A DNA stretch of 64,000 nucleotides from JBJXHC01 sp046160825 (GTDB lineage: Bacteria > Bacteroidota > Ignavibacteria > UBA10030 > UBA6906): positions 9,375 to 73,374 of the forward strand of contig JBJXHC010000075.1 in NCBI GenBank assembly GCA_046160825.1. The letters are read 5' to 3'. Made by a program: the position numbers and the translations under genes. This document shows, piece by piece, positions 35,089 through 45,175 of this stretch. Numbering within the stretch: position 1 is the stretch's first letter; every line of letters begins with the position of its first letter. The notes beneath the pieces were generated by a model. It made no database searches, was not told the DNA's origin, and worked only from the letters and a program-made list of their open reading frames with translations.

Positions 35089-36084
35089 ATGGATCGTACA
35101 GTCGTCGGTGTGCTTGGTGTGGGGCATCTTGGATCGTTGCATGTGAAAATGCTTGCACAGATTCCGGAGGCGCAATTTGTCGGGGTGTTTGATGTGGATC
35201 AGGAGAAGGCGGGACGCGTTGCGGCAGAATACGGAACAAAGCTCTATCCCAGTGCAGAGACTTTGTTTCAGGACGTACAGGCGGTAACGGTTGCTACAAC
35301 CACGACGACACATTTTGAGACGGTCCGGACGGCACTGGAACGTGGCAAGCACGTCTTTGTGGAAAAACCGATTACTGATACCGTGAATCAGGCAGAGCAA
35401 CTGTGTACGCTCGCCCGTCAAAAGAAGCTGACGTTGCAAGTGGGGCACATCGAACGGTTCAATGCTGCGATTCTTGCCCTGGAAAAATATGATATCAATC
35501 CGATGTTCGTCGAGTCGCACAGGTTGGCGCAGTTCAACCCGCGCGGTACCGATGTGGCGGTTGTGCTGGACCTGATGATACACGATATTGACATTATCCT
35601 CAGTTTTGTCCGGTCTCCTGTCGCGCGCATTGATGCCAATGGCGTGGCCGTGGTATCAGACAGTGTTGACATCGCAAACGCCCGCATTCAGTTCGAGAAT
35701 GGCTGCGTTGCGAATGTCACTGCGTCACGCATCTCGCAAAAGAAAATGAGAAAGATGCGTCTCTTCCAAAAAAATGAATACATCTCAATTGATTTTTCTG
35801 AAGGACTGGCGGAGGTGTTTCGTTTGTTGAAGGAAGATGATCCCACCGTGCCGGGAACAATGATGCTTGGCGAACTTGGTTCCGGGAAACACAAACGGAA
35901 GATTGTCTATGAGCAGCCGGAAGTCAAGGAAGTCAACGCATTGAAGCATGAGCTTGAGTTGTTCCTCCAGTGTGTGCGGACGGGAGCCACACCCCTCGTG
36001 TCCGGCGAAGATGGCAAACGTGCCTTGGAAGTGGCCGATAACATCATGAAGAAAATCAGTCAACATATTATGCAGATGTCATGA
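35089..36084 (+). CDS. Gfo/Idh/MocA-family NAD(P)-dependent oxidoreductase
   Basis: 331 aa from ATG 35089 (TTGGAG about 7 nt upstream). Rossmann motif GVLGVGHLGSLH (about 6-17), EKPITDT (about 90) and the C-terminal domain with VGHIERFNAA (about 122-131), HDIDIIL and a likely catalytic Lys-His arrangement. VGHIERFN is also found in UDP-GlcNAc 3-dehydrogenase (GnnA)-like proteins of Gram-negative bacteria that put amide-linked acyl chains on lipid A; no gnnB-like aminotransferase is adjacent, so the substrate is open. Its stop overlaps the ATG of the next gene (36081). Confidence 0.8.
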   Translation: MDRTVVGVLGVGHLGSLHVKMLAQIPEAQFVGVFDVDQEKAGRVAAEYGTKLYPSAETLFQDVQAVTVATTTTTHFETVRTALERGKHVFVEKPITDTVNQAEQLCTLARQKKLTLQVGHIERFNAAILALEKYDINPMFVESHRLAQFNPRGTDVAVVLDLMIHDIDIILSFVRSPVARIDANGVAVVSDSVDIANARIQFENGCVANVTASRISQKKMRKMRLFQKNEYISIDFSEGLAEVFRLLKEDDPTVPGTMMLGELGSGKHKRKIVYEQPEVKEVNALKHELELFLQCVRTGATPLVSGEDGKRALEVADNIMKKISQHIMQMS

Positions 36085-37499
36085 ACGAGGCGTTCGACCA
36101 TATTTCTCTGAACAATCATCTCCTCGACCGGATTGGTGCGATTGCCGACAAGGAGAATATCCGGATCTTCGTTGTCGGCGGATACGTGCGCGACACGTTA
36201 CTCGGGTTGGAGGATAAGGACATTGATATTCTCGTCCTTGGTGACGGGGTGATGTTTGCACGTACAGTTGCGCGTGTTCTTGGTGTGCACACCGTTGTTG
36301 TCCATGAAAAATTCGGGACGGCAATGGTTCCCATAGAAGGAGGGAAGGTGGAGTTTGTCGGTGCGAGAAAGGAGCAGTACGGTCCTGAATCACGCAACCC
36401 GCAGGTACAGGTTGGAACACTTGAAGAGGACCTCGCACGTCGTGATTTTACCGTGAATGCTCTCGCGGCCTCTTTGAATAAAGACACGTACGGTCGTCTG
36501 CACGATCCCTTCAACGGCCGTCAGGATTTGCGTGATGGCATTCTGCGAACACCGTTGGATCCGGTGACGACATTCGAGGACGACCCGTTGCGTATTATGC
36601 GTGCGATACGGTTCGCGTCACAACTGCAATTCACCATTGAAGGGAGAGCACTCGACGCAATTCATACGATGCGGGAACGGCTCTCCATCATCTCTCAGGA
36701 ACGCATCTCCGACGAGTTGATGAAAATCCTCCGTTCCCCGAAGCCTTCCGTTGGTCTTCGACTGATGTTTGACGCTGGCGTGATGCAGATTGTTTTCCCT
36801 GAAATTGCACAGATGGCAGGCGTGGATCAACGGAAGGATCATCATCATAAGGACGTGTTTCTTCATACCTGCATTGTTGTCGACAACATTGCCCAAACTA
36901 CGGACAATGTTTGGTTGCGTTTTGTTGCCCTGGTGCATGATATCGCCAAGCCGCGTACCAAAGCATTCAAGGAGGGTATCGGCTGGACGTTTCATGGACA
37001 TGAGGAACTCGGCGCACGAATGATGAAATCCATTTTCCGGAAACTCAAGTTCCCCACGGAACATCTACCCTACGTCGAAAAGCTCGTCCGTCTCCATCTC
37101 CGCCCGATGGTGTTGGTTGATGAAATCGTGACCGACTCTGCCGTGCGCAGACTTGTTTTTGAGACCGGCGATGACATCGATGACCTGATGAAATTGTGCC
37201 GGGCAGACATCACCTCCAAAAACCCACGTCTTGTGGAACGGTATCTCCGCAACTATGACGTAGTAATGCAGAAAATCGTTGAAGTGGAGGAGAAGGATAA
37301 ACTCCGCAATTGGCAACCCCCCGTCAAGGGTGAAGAAATCATGGCTGTGTGTGGACTCGCCCCCGGGAAGATGGTGGGGGTGCTGAAAACGGCTATAGAA
37401 GAGGCGGTACTTGAGGGGAAGATTCCCAATGAGCACGACGCGGCCTTGGAGTATCTATTACAAATAAAGGACGATGTCCTCTCAACATCCACGAAATAG
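36081..37499 (+). CDS. CCA tRNA nucleotidyltransferase / poly(A) polymerase with HD domain
   Basis: 472 aa, ATG 36081 overlapping the previous stop by 4 nt. The N-terminal nucleotidyltransferase has GGYVRDTLLGLEDKDIDILV (about 33-52), with DxD metal ligands DKDIDI, then RRDFTVNALA and the RMMRAIRFA-like segment. A C-terminal HD domain has HKDVFLHT, LVHDIAKP and FHGHEELGA. It adds or repairs 3' CCA, or polyadenylates RNA; sequence alone does not separate the two activities. HD-containing class II enzymes are common in Bacteroidota and usually act as CCA enzymes. Confidence 0.85.
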   Translation: MNEAFDHISLNNHLLDRIGAIADKENIRIFVVGGYVRDTLLGLEDKDIDILVLGDGVMFARTVARVLGVHTVVVHEKFGTAMVPIEGGKVEFVGARKEQYGPESRNPQVQVGTLEEDLARRDFTVNALAASLNKDTYGRLHDPFNGRQDLRDGILRTPLDPVTTFEDDPLRIMRAIRFASQLQFTIEGRALDAIHTMRERLSIISQERISDELMKILRSPKPSVGLRLMFDAGVMQIVFPEIAQMAGVDQRKDHHHKDVFLHTCIVVDNIAQTTDNVWLRFVALVHDIAKPRTKAFKEGIGWTFHGHEELGARMMKSIFRKLKFPTEHLPYVEKLVRLHLRPMVLVDEIVTDSAVRRLVFETGDDIDDLMKLCRADITSKNPRLVERYLRNYDVVMQKIVEVEEKDKLRNWQPPVKGEEIMAVCGLAPGKMVGVLKTAIEEAVLEGKIPNEHDAALEYLLQIKDDVLSTSTK

Positions 37500-37608
37500 C
37501 CGGGTTCAATATTGAAACTTTTGCTTCTGTTGTCACGTCTAATCTGTTAATACAACAGTAGGATGACGGTCATTTCCTTCCGAAAACCCCAATAACATGG
37601 AGCCATAC

Positions 37609-38970
37609 ATGAGGTCTTTCACGAAATCAGGCAGTTCTCTTCTTGCGGGACTGCTGATGACTACGACTCTTGCAACTGCCCAGCCCAAAACCCTCACATT
37701 GGAGCAAGCGAAGCAGACGGCATTGGAACGTAATCTAAACGTTGTTCAGGCACAGAACAGTGTGGAGTCGGCGCAGGCGAGGGCACTTGCAGCCCGCGGC
37801 GAGTACCTTCCGTCCGTGTCTGCATCCGCCAATTGGAACCGATACCAGAACGACAGTCCCGGCGCTTCTTCAATTGTGCTCGACAACGGGCAGATTATTC
37901 CGGGGTCATCGGGGTTCAGTGTGAATAATTCTTTCTCAACGGGTGTCAATCTCAATTACACCATCTTCGATGGTTTTCGTCGTGAGGGTAATGTCGGGGC
38001 AGCGACCTCAAGTGCAGTCGCATCCGAGTACACATCGGCGCGGGCACGGCAGTCAGTAGTATATCAGACTGAATCGGCATACGTCACGGTTCTTCGGAAT
38101 GAACAGCTCGTCAAAGTGAGCGAAGAGAATCTCAAACGCGATCGCAGGCAGCTTGAGCGCATTACAGAGGCGAACCGTGTCGGGGCCTTGTCGCTTGCCG
38201 ATGTCTACCGGCAGCAATCGCAGGTGGCGGAGGATGAACTGGATTTGATCCGTACACAGAATGAATACGACAAATCCAAGGCGGACTTTGTCTCGCTCAT
38301 CGGACTCGATGCGTTTGAGGAATTCCAGTTCAGCGACCCTGAACTCAATGCCCAGCTCGCTACACTCGAAACTGCAACGCCGGAACAACAGACCGCGGGC
38401 TTGAACGAATTGACACAGCGGGCTATTGCTGCCCGACCTGACTACTTGAGCGCGCAACAAAACTATGAAGCAACTGAGTCCGGTGTTTCCTCCGCGCGGG
38501 CGGGCTATCTGCCGACGATCGGGGCTTCTGCGGGATATTCTCTCTCCAACAGAGAGCTGTCAAGAATTTCAGACAATAAGTCGTTGAATTGGGGAATCGG
38601 GATACGCTGGACACTCTTTGATGGATTTGCTACGAACCAGTCTCTGCAGTCTGCCATTGTCGAACGCCGTAACGCAGAGGTCTCAGTGCAGCAAGCCCAG
38701 CGTGATATTAATGTCCAGATAAAGAAAGCGTTGCTTGATCTTGAAGCTGCGCGCAAGGCGGTTGATGTCAGCAAAAAAGGCTTACGTTCGGCTCAGGAAG
38801 ATCTGAAGATCGCCGAAGAGCGGTATAATCTCGGAGCCGGCACGTTACTCGATCTCCTGACCGCCAGTGCAGGGTATGTCAGTGCACAGGCAAATAAAGT
38901 CAATGCAGCATATGGATATATTATCGCTCAGCGGAATCTCGAGTACACAATCGGCGACCGCTCGTACTAG
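37609..38970 (+). CDS. TolC-family outer-membrane efflux protein
   Basis: 453 aa from ATG 37609 (GGAG about 9 nt upstream). Signal peptide ends TLATAQ. Two OEP repeats (about 30-230, 240-440) with LTLEQAKQTALERNLNV, LNYTIFDGFRREG and WTLFDGFATNQ signatures and long coiled-coil helices. It forms the outer-membrane channel of a tripartite exporter with the four genes that follow (33 nt to the adaptor gene). Confidence 0.92.
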   Translation: MRSFTKSGSSLLAGLLMTTTLATAQPKTLTLEQAKQTALERNLNVVQAQNSVESAQARALAARGEYLPSVSASANWNRYQNDSPGASSIVLDNGQIIPGSSGFSVNNSFSTGVNLNYTIFDGFRREGNVGAATSSAVASEYTSARARQSVVYQTESAYVTVLRNEQLVKVSEENLKRDRRQLERITEANRVGALSLADVYRQQSQVAEDELDLIRTQNEYDKSKADFVSLIGLDAFEEFQFSDPELNAQLATLETATPEQQTAGLNELTQRAIAARPDYLSAQQNYEATESGVSSARAGYLPTIGASAGYSLSNRELSRISDNKSLNWGIGIRWTLFDGFATNQSLQSAIVERRNAEVSVQQAQRDINVQIKKALLDLEAARKAVDVSKKGLRSAQEDLKIAEERYNLGAGTLLDLLTASAGYVSAQANKVNAAYGYIIAQRNLEYTIGDRSY

Positions 38971-39003
38971 AACGTATTCACTTCACGAAAGGAGTGCTTG
39001 ATA

Positions 39004-40266
39004 ATGTCAGGCAAGAAATCAAAGAAAAAACTCATCATCTTCTCCTCTCTCGGAGTTGTTGTAATCGTCCTCGCTTTGGTGCTGTTCCTCGGGAGCAAGA
39101 AGGAGACGGTGGTGGAAATTCAGGTGGAAAAGGTGAAGCGCCACACGATCACGCAAATCGTGACGGCGACAGGAAAGATTCAACCGGAAGTCCAAGTGAA
39201 GATCTCTCCGGAAGTCAGCGGTGAGATCGTCGCTCTGCCCGTGAAGGAAGGGCAAAAGGTAAAGAAGGGTGATCTGCTTATGAAGATCAAACCTGATACG
39301 TATGTTGCACAGCGTGATCAGTTTTCTGCCGGATTGCTTTCGGCGAAGGCTGCTCTGAGTCGGACAGAACCGGAATTCAAGCGCTTCGAGGAATTATATA
39401 AGAAGAATCTTGTGTCCGAATCGGAATATGACCAGGCAAAGGCGTCCTTTGAGTCCAGCAAGGCACAGTATGCCCAGGCAAAAGCGTCGCTTGATCAGGC
39501 CGAGGAGAGTTTGAAGAAAACCACCGTATTTGCTCCGATGGACGGAACGGTGAGCCAATTGAACTCCGAGCTTGGTGAGCGTGTGCTTGGCACGCAGCAG
39601 TTTCAGGGGACAGACGTGATGACCGTTGCCGACCTTTCGCGCATGGAAGCGCGGGTGGACGTGAGTGAAACAGATGTTGTCTTGCTTTCCGTTGGAGACA
39701 CTGCACGCATCTCTGTTGATGCGATGCCTGACCGGAAGATCAATGCAATCATTTATGAGATTGCAAACACGGCAAACACCCGCGGTCTGGGTACGCAGGA
39801 AGAGGTCACCAATTTTGAAGTGAAGATGCGTATCGTCGACAAGGGGATAACCTTGCGCCCCGGTATGTCCATGACTGCTGATATCGAAACCGAAACGAAA
39901 CAGAACGTACTGGCTGTGCCGATTCAAAGTGTCACCACGCGTGCCCCGAAGATGGAGCAAAAGGATGGTGAGACGGACGGCCAGCAGGGCGAGTTTGTGA
40001 TGAATGGCGGCGGTCCGGGAGCGAACGGCGCTATGAAGCCCAATGAAGTCATCTTTGTTGTGGAAAATGGTGCCGTGAAGACCATGACGGTGAAGCGCGG
40101 GATCAGCAACTCATCGCACGTTGAGATTCTTGAAGGGGTTGGCGAGGGAGTCGAAGTCGTTTCCGGCAGCTACAAGGCAATCAACCGTGAGCTTGAAGAT
40201 GGAACGAAGGTTCGTGTCTCGGAGCCGAAAAATGAGAAGGGTCGTACACAGGGCGAGAACGCATAA
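39004..40266 (+). CDS. macA: Periplasmic adaptor, MacA/HlyD-like
   Basis: 420 aa from ATG 39004 with AGGAG 9 nt upstream (an in-frame TTG at 38998 is less likely). One N-terminal transmembrane anchor (about 9-26), a lipoyl/barrel-sandwich domain (KISPEVSGEIVALPVKEGQKVKKGDLL, then FAPMDGTVSQL), a hairpin coiled coil between them and a beta-barrel domain. It bridges the MacB-type ABC transporter and TolC. No methods are implied here for substrates; the family exports macrolides, lipopeptides or metabolites. Confidence 0.9.
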   Translation: MSGKKSKKKLIIFSSLGVVVIVLALVLFLGSKKETVVEIQVEKVKRHTITQIVTATGKIQPEVQVKISPEVSGEIVALPVKEGQKVKKGDLLMKIKPDTYVAQRDQFSAGLLSAKAALSRTEPEFKRFEELYKKNLVSESEYDQAKASFESSKAQYAQAKASLDQAEESLKKTTVFAPMDGTVSQLNSELGERVLGTQQFQGTDVMTVADLSRMEARVDVSETDVVLLSVGDTARISVDAMPDRKINAIIYEIANTANTRGLGTQEEVTNFEVKMRIVDKGITLRPGMSMTADIETETKQNVLAVPIQSVTTRAPKMEQKDGETDGQQGEFVMNGGGPGANGAMKPNEVIFVVENGAVKTMTVKRGISNSSHVEILEGVGEGVEVVSGSYKAINRELEDGTKVRVSEPKNEKGRTQGENA

Positions 40267-40285
40267 CTCATAAAGAGGAAGAGCA

Positions 40286-40996
40286 ATGAACGTCATCGAA
40301 CTGAAGAATATCGTCAAGACGTACGACATGGGAGGAGCCGAGCAGGTACAGGCACTGCGTGGTGCCTCTCTGGCAATTGGCAAGAATGAGTACGTGGCGA
40401 TTATGGGTCCGTCCGGATCCGGCAAATCGACGCTCATGAATATCATCGGCTGCCTTGATACGCCAAGCTCGGGTCTCTATGAGTTCAACGGCATCAACGT
40501 CAGTGATATGGACGACAACGAACTGGCAAAGATCAGGAACAAGGAGATCGGATTCGTATTTCAGACATTCAATCTGCTCCCCCGTTCGGACGCACTGCAT
40601 AACGTCGAGTTGCCGCTGATCTATGCAGGACTCGGTTCAGCCGAGCGCCGCCGCCGTGCTGAGGAAAAGCTTCAACACGTCGGCCTTGGTGATCGCGTTC
40701 ATCATAAACCGAATGAGCTTTCCGGCGGTCAACGCCAACGTGTGGCTGTAGCGCGAGCTCTTGTCACCAATCCCTCGATCATTCTTGCCGATGAACCAAC
40801 GGGAAATCTCGACTCAAAAACCGGCGAAGAAATTATGGGGTTGTTTGAAGAACTTCACCGCCAGGGAAACACGATCATTCTTGTGACTCATGAGGCCGAT
40901 ATAGCGGAACATGCGCACCGTACCATCCGGTTGCGAGATGGTAAAATCGAGAGCGATGAGAAGGTTTTGAAAAGGAAAACTTATGCAATTGCATAA
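40286..40996 (+). CDS. MacB/LolD-type ABC ATPase
   Basis: 236 aa, ATG 40286 behind GAGGAAG. Walker A GPSGSGKST, Q-loop FVFQTFNLLP, signature LSGGQRQRVAVARALV, Walker B IILADEPTGNLD, H-loop VTHEADIAEHAHR. MacB/LolD/FtsE subfamily. Unlike E. coli MacB the ATPase is not fused to a permease; two permeases follow. Confidence 0.95.
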   Translation: MNVIELKNIVKTYDMGGAEQVQALRGASLAIGKNEYVAIMGPSGSGKSTLMNIIGCLDTPSSGLYEFNGINVSDMDDNELAKIRNKEIGFVFQTFNLLPRSDALHNVELPLIYAGLGSAERRRRAEEKLQHVGLGDRVHHKPNELSGGQRQRVAVARALVTNPSIILADEPTGNLDSKTGEEIMGLFEELHRQGNTIILVTHEADIAEHAHRTIRLRDGKIESDEKVLKRKTYAIA

Positions 40997-41014
40997 CGTA
41001 CGCGCGGAGGAAGC

Positions 41015-42244
41015 ATGTACTTTCTGACAGAGTTGCGTGAAGGGCTGGCGATTTCACTCGGGGCCATTCGGGCCAACAAAATGCGCTCGCTGCTCACGAT
41101 GCTCGGCATTTTCATCGGGATTCTTTCTGTGACATTGATGGCGACTGTCATCGATTACCTGAACAAGTCGTTCGAGCGGAGCGCTTCCGCGTTCGGTACC
41201 GAGACGATGTATGTCGAGAAGTTCCCATGGGTTTCCAATGAGGACTGGTCAACGATGCGCAACCGACGCGACTTCAAAGTGGAATATGCAGACCAGTTGG
41301 AGCGCCAGTTGACTCTGGTCGATGCCGTAGCCCCGGTGATGGGTACACGTCGGATAGTCAAGTTTGAGAGTAACCAGATGGAAAGCGCCCTCATCACGGG
41401 AACTACTTCTGCGTATATGAAGACCTCGGGGAATTCCGATATCGACGGTCGTTTCTTCTCCGAAGAGGAATCGTCCGGCGGAAGACCGGTCTGTGCCATC
41501 GGTGCAACGGTTGCGGAGAATTTATTTCCTATGGGCGACCCCATCGGTAAGACCATTCGTATTGATGGATATCCCTACACCGTCCTTGGTGTGTTTGAAA
41601 AGCAGGGGGGGATGTTCGGCGAGTTTACAAGCGACAACAGGGTGTACCTTCCTTTGCACTCGTTCATCAGTCATTTCGGTGGAAGGCGGTATGTTTCCAT
41701 TCATGTAAGAGCGGTGAGCAAGAAGGCATTGGAGGACGCACGCCTCGAAGTTGAAGGCATCATGCGAAACATCCGCCGGATACCGCCGGGCGCGCCAAGC
41801 GATTTCAGTATCAATGCGTCGGATCAACTCACAAGCGCGTTCGGGCCGATTAGTCTTACCATTGGCGTTATCGGGTTGTTCATTACCGGCCTATCGCTCT
41901 TTGTGGGTGGTATCGGAATCATGAACATCATGTTCGTTTCGGTTACCGAGCGCACACGTGAGATCGGGATCCGAAAGGCGATTGGGGCAAAGAAGCGGGC
42001 GATCCTGTTACAATTTCTCACGGAGTCCATCGTGCTATGTATTCTTGGAAGTATTATCGGACTCCTTGTTTCGTTTGTCCTGGTAATCGTTCTGAGCAAC
42101 ATGATGGAACTTGAGGCCGCTATGCCGTTTTCTGTCGTGTTCATTGCATTGATTGTTTCTGTCGGTGTAGGAGTCGTTTCGGGTTTCCTTCCCGCATATC
42201 GGGCAGCGAAGATGGATCCAGTGGAGGCGCTACGTTATGAGTAA
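41015..42244 (+). CDS. MacB-type ABC permease 1
   Basis: 409 aa, ATG 41015 behind CGGAGGAAG. One N-terminal helix (about 22-44), a large periplasmic MacB_PCD domain (about 50-270) and three C-terminal helices with the FtsX signature including TREIGIRKAIGA. Ends ALRYE, as does the next gene. The first half of an apparently heterodimeric transporter. Confidence 0.92.
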   Translation: MYFLTELREGLAISLGAIRANKMRSLLTMLGIFIGILSVTLMATVIDYLNKSFERSASAFGTETMYVEKFPWVSNEDWSTMRNRRDFKVEYADQLERQLTLVDAVAPVMGTRRIVKFESNQMESALITGTTSAYMKTSGNSDIDGRFFSEEESSGGRPVCAIGATVAENLFPMGDPIGKTIRIDGYPYTVLGVFEKQGGMFGEFTSDNRVYLPLHSFISHFGGRRYVSIHVRAVSKKALEDARLEVEGIMRNIRRIPPGAPSDFSINASDQLTSAFGPISLTIGVIGLFITGLSLFVGGIGIMNIMFVSVTERTREIGIRKAIGAKKRAILLQFLTESIVLCILGSIIGLLVSFVLVIVLSNMMELEAAMPFSVVFIALIVSVGVGVVSGFLPAYRAAKMDPVEALRYE

Positions 42245-43496
42245 AAGACTGCTCGACATGGCGATGTTCAAAGAGAGCCTTGCAATGGCGTTGAATGCCG
42301 TGCGTGCGAATAAGCTCCGTTCGTCACTCACTCTCGTCGGCATCGTTGTCGGTATATTCTCCATTATTTCGGTTATGACTGCGATGGGTGTTCTGCGCAA
42401 TGCCATTGAAGAAGGTATGATGCAACTGGGAGCGAATACCGTGCAGTTGCAGAAATTTCCTCCCGGCGGACCTGGTGGCGGTCGTGAGCGGTGGAGATTC
42501 CGCAACAGAAAGAACATCACATACGACCAGGCTCTCCAGATCCGGAATAAGGCAACACTGGCGGAAGCTGTTGGGATTGAGGCTTGGGAGTTTGGCAGGA
42601 TGGTATGGTGGAACGGACAAAAAACGAATCCCAACGTCTCCGTCGCCGGCGAAAACCCCGAAGGGCTGATTACCAACGATTGGGTCGTCGATTACGGTCG
42701 CGGCATTACGAATGAGGATCTTGATCTCGGACGACGCGTAGCAGTATTAGGGAGCCCTATTGTAGAAAAACTATTCCCGCCGAGTGTGACTCCATTGGGG
42801 CAATCGATTCGTGTGGATGGTGCTGTCTATCAGGTGATTGGTGTATTGAAATCAAAGGGAGGCGTCCTCGGTGGCGACCAGGACAACTTCGTGCTCATCC
42901 CGATTACGACGTTTTTTCAGAAGTACGGGAAGGACAAGGATATCCACGTTATGGTGAAGGCGCGGAGCCGCGAAGTTGTGGATGATGCTCTTGAGCAATC
43001 GCGCATGATCCTCCGTGTGGCGCGTAATGTTCCTCCGGGCGCAGAGGATGATTTCGGATACTTCTCCAATGATTCCATACTCAAGCAATTCAATGATTTC
43101 ACCATCTACCTCCGGCTCGGCGTTCTCGCCGTCAGCTCGATCGCGTTGCTGGCTGCGGGGATCGGCATCATGAACATCATGCTGGTCTCAGTGACAGAAC
43201 GGACCCGTGAAATCGGCATCCGCAAAGCCATCGGTGCTCGAAAGAGCGACGTCCTCTCACAATTCATTATCGAAGCGATTATCCTCTGCCAGATTGGGGG
43301 CATCCTTGGTGTCATCCTCGGCATTGTCGTCGGTAATCTTGTTATCGGACTCTGGCTGGGGACGTCTGTCGTCATTCCGTGGGACTGGGCAGCCATCGGC
43401 GTCATCGTCTGTTCCCTCGTCGGCATGATCTTCGGTGTTTATCCGGCATGGAAGGCTTCGACGCTTGATCCCATCGAGGCACTGCGTTACGAGTAA
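42237..43496 (+). CDS. MacB-type ABC permease 2
   Basis: 419 aa; ATG 42237 overlaps the end of permease 1 by 8 nt, so translation is coupled. Same topology, with helix about 25-45, a MacB_PCD periplasmic domain (about 50-280) and three C-terminal helices including TREIGIRKAIGARKSDV. Contains a Gly/Pro-rich insert PPGGPGGGRERW after helix 1. A related but distinct sequence from permease 1, hence a heterodimer is likely. Confidence 0.92.
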   Translation: MSKRLLDMAMFKESLAMALNAVRANKLRSSLTLVGIVVGIFSIISVMTAMGVLRNAIEEGMMQLGANTVQLQKFPPGGPGGGRERWRFRNRKNITYDQALQIRNKATLAEAVGIEAWEFGRMVWWNGQKTNPNVSVAGENPEGLITNDWVVDYGRGITNEDLDLGRRVAVLGSPIVEKLFPPSVTPLGQSIRVDGAVYQVIGVLKSKGGVLGGDQDNFVLIPITTFFQKYGKDKDIHVMVKARSREVVDDALEQSRMILRVARNVPPGAEDDFGYFSNDSILKQFNDFTIYLRLGVLAVSSIALLAAGIGIMNIMLVSVTERTREIGIRKAIGARKSDVLSQFIIEAIILCQIGGILGVILGIVVGNLVIGLWLGTSVVIPWDWAAIGVIVCSLVGMIFGVYPAWKASTLDPIEALRYE

Positions 43497-43506
43497 TGTT
43501 TGCATT

Positions 43507-43540
43507 CCCGCTGACCGGCTGGTGGGATTCGGTCGGCGGG
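43507..43540 (+). terminator. Possible terminator after the exporter operon
   Basis: CCCGCTGACCG (43507-43517) pairs with CGGTCGGCGGG (43530-43540) with one G-T wobble, 10 nt after the permease 2 stop. It lacks a clear T-run. Confidence 0.4.
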
Positions 43541-43615
43541 TATTCATCTCATCTTGCTTTTCCAGCCCAATCTCTTATCTTCAACCCCTGACATGAAACA
43601 CAAAACATTTCCGGA

Positions 43616-45175
43616 GTGTTGGCAGGAGTGGGGTTGAGGCTTCCTTTCTTGTATTTCCTTCTTCCGTTGTTGGTCATTCTCGTGCTGCCTTCGCGGGCTT
43701 TTTCTCAAGATACCCTCATAAGTCCGGTCTTCAAGAATTATCGTCACCCGAAGCCCGCCGCGATCATCGAGCGATCCGATGCGACCTACCAGATGTGGCA
43801 AACCTTTCAGCTTACTCAAAAAGCCAATTCGGGTGATTTCCTAGCCCAGTATGAACTCGGCGTGAGGTATTTGATCGGTCGCGGCCTCACAGCCGACTCG
43901 ACAAAGGGAGCGTATTGGACACGGAAGGCAGCGGATCAAGGTTTGGCGTCAGCACGATTCAACCTGGGTATTTTGTTGGAACACGGTTGGGGCGTTGAAT
44001 GGAATCCGTTCGAAGCGTATAGCCAGTTCGCCCTGGCGGCAGAACGAGGTATGCCTGAAGCACAGTTTGCGATGGGACATTTGCTCACGGACAACCTTGT
44101 TGTCCCGCGCAACTGGGAAGATGCATATCAATGGATCAGAGCTGCTGCCGACTCGGGATATGAACCTGCAAAAGACGCGCTACCGGAGTTTCTTAAGCGC
44201 GGATACGGCGATGATTCCACGACTCCGTACACGGCGACGACAACCCCGACTCGGTCAGGTCAGCAATGGGCCCCAATCCTCATCGACTTTGCCAGCGATA
44301 CAACAAAAAAAGTTGATGACAAGATGCTCCTGAGTGCCCTTCTGCGCGAGGCGACACCCGCAATGCAGAAAGCGCTTGGTACTGCCACTCCCGACACCTC
44401 CCTGAATCTTGATAGCGCGGCATTGCAGTCCGTCCAGCGTGCTGCCAATGCCGGAAGTCCTGAGGCGCTTACCGTGCTTGGCCGCTGTTATGAAAAGGGA
44501 GTTGGTATGAAAAAGGATCCAGTGAGGGCCGTGTCGAATTACATCCGGGCAGTGCGCTTCGATGGGCCTCATGCCTTTGATCTTCTCTGGACTTTGTTGG
44601 AACAGCAGCAAGTCGTTGCCGAACTGCGCGTGCGTGCCGCGCAGAACCAGGAAGAAGCGATGTTCTGTCTTGCAACACTCGCGTCACTGGGGCTCCAGTA
44701 CCCATTGCTCAAGGGACACGCATGGGTTACCGAAGCACAGGCACTGGAACTACTGACGCTGGCTGCACGGCGTGGACATATCGCATCGAAGATTGAACTG
44801 GGGCTTTGCTACTTCTCCGGTCGCTGGGTGAATCAAAATAGAGAGCGGGCTTTCGACCTTTGGACAGAGGCAGGAGACATGGGAAGTATCGAAGCGGAAG
44901 TTCGTCTTGCAGCATCCATGATCATGAGTGAAACCGGCAATCCGGATTCGGTGACCCACAAACTGGACAAGGGAATAGAGGAGGGTTCAGTCCTTGCCCA
45001 AGTCGCTCTGGGCTATTGTTATGAACGGGGTTTTGGTATGATGAAAAGCAAAGGTGAAGCTGCCCGTTATTACCGTAACGCAGCAACACGTGGCAGTCAG
45101 GATGCGTATCGGGCGCTTATCCGCATTCATGACGAGATCAGACCTCAAGAGGCGCGGTTCCGCATAGAGGGTTAG
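43616..45175 (+). CDS. Sel1-repeat (TPR-like) secreted protein
   Basis: 519 aa from GTG 43616 (later GTG 43628 or TTG 43634 are possible). Signal peptide ends RAFSQ. About six Sel1 repeats are visible (for example AQYELGVRYLIGRGLTADST, ARFNLGILLEHGWGVEWNP, ALTVLGRCYEKGVGMKKDP and VALGYCYERGFGMMKS). Such repeats mediate protein-protein contacts in the periplasm. The stop overlaps the stop of the converging kinase gene by 4 nt. Confidence 0.85.
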   Translation: MLAGVGLRLPFLYFLLPLLVILVLPSRAFSQDTLISPVFKNYRHPKPAAIIERSDATYQMWQTFQLTQKANSGDFLAQYELGVRYLIGRGLTADSTKGAYWTRKAADQGLASARFNLGILLEHGWGVEWNPFEAYSQFALAAERGMPEAQFAMGHLLTDNLVVPRNWEDAYQWIRAAADSGYEPAKDALPEFLKRGYGDDSTTPYTATTTPTRSGQQWAPILIDFASDTTKKVDDKMLLSALLREATPAMQKALGTATPDTSLNLDSAALQSVQRAANAGSPEALTVLGRCYEKGVGMKKDPVRAVSNYIRAVRFDGPHAFDLLWTLLEQQQVVAELRVRAAQNQEEAMFCLATLASLGLQYPLLKGHAWVTEAQALELLTLAARRGHIASKIELGLCYFSGRWVNQNRERAFDLWTEAGDMGSIEAEVRLAASMIMSETGNPDSVTHKLDKGIEEGSVLAQVALGYCYERGFGMMKSKGEAARYYRNAATRGSQDAYRALIRIHDEIRPQEARFRIEG

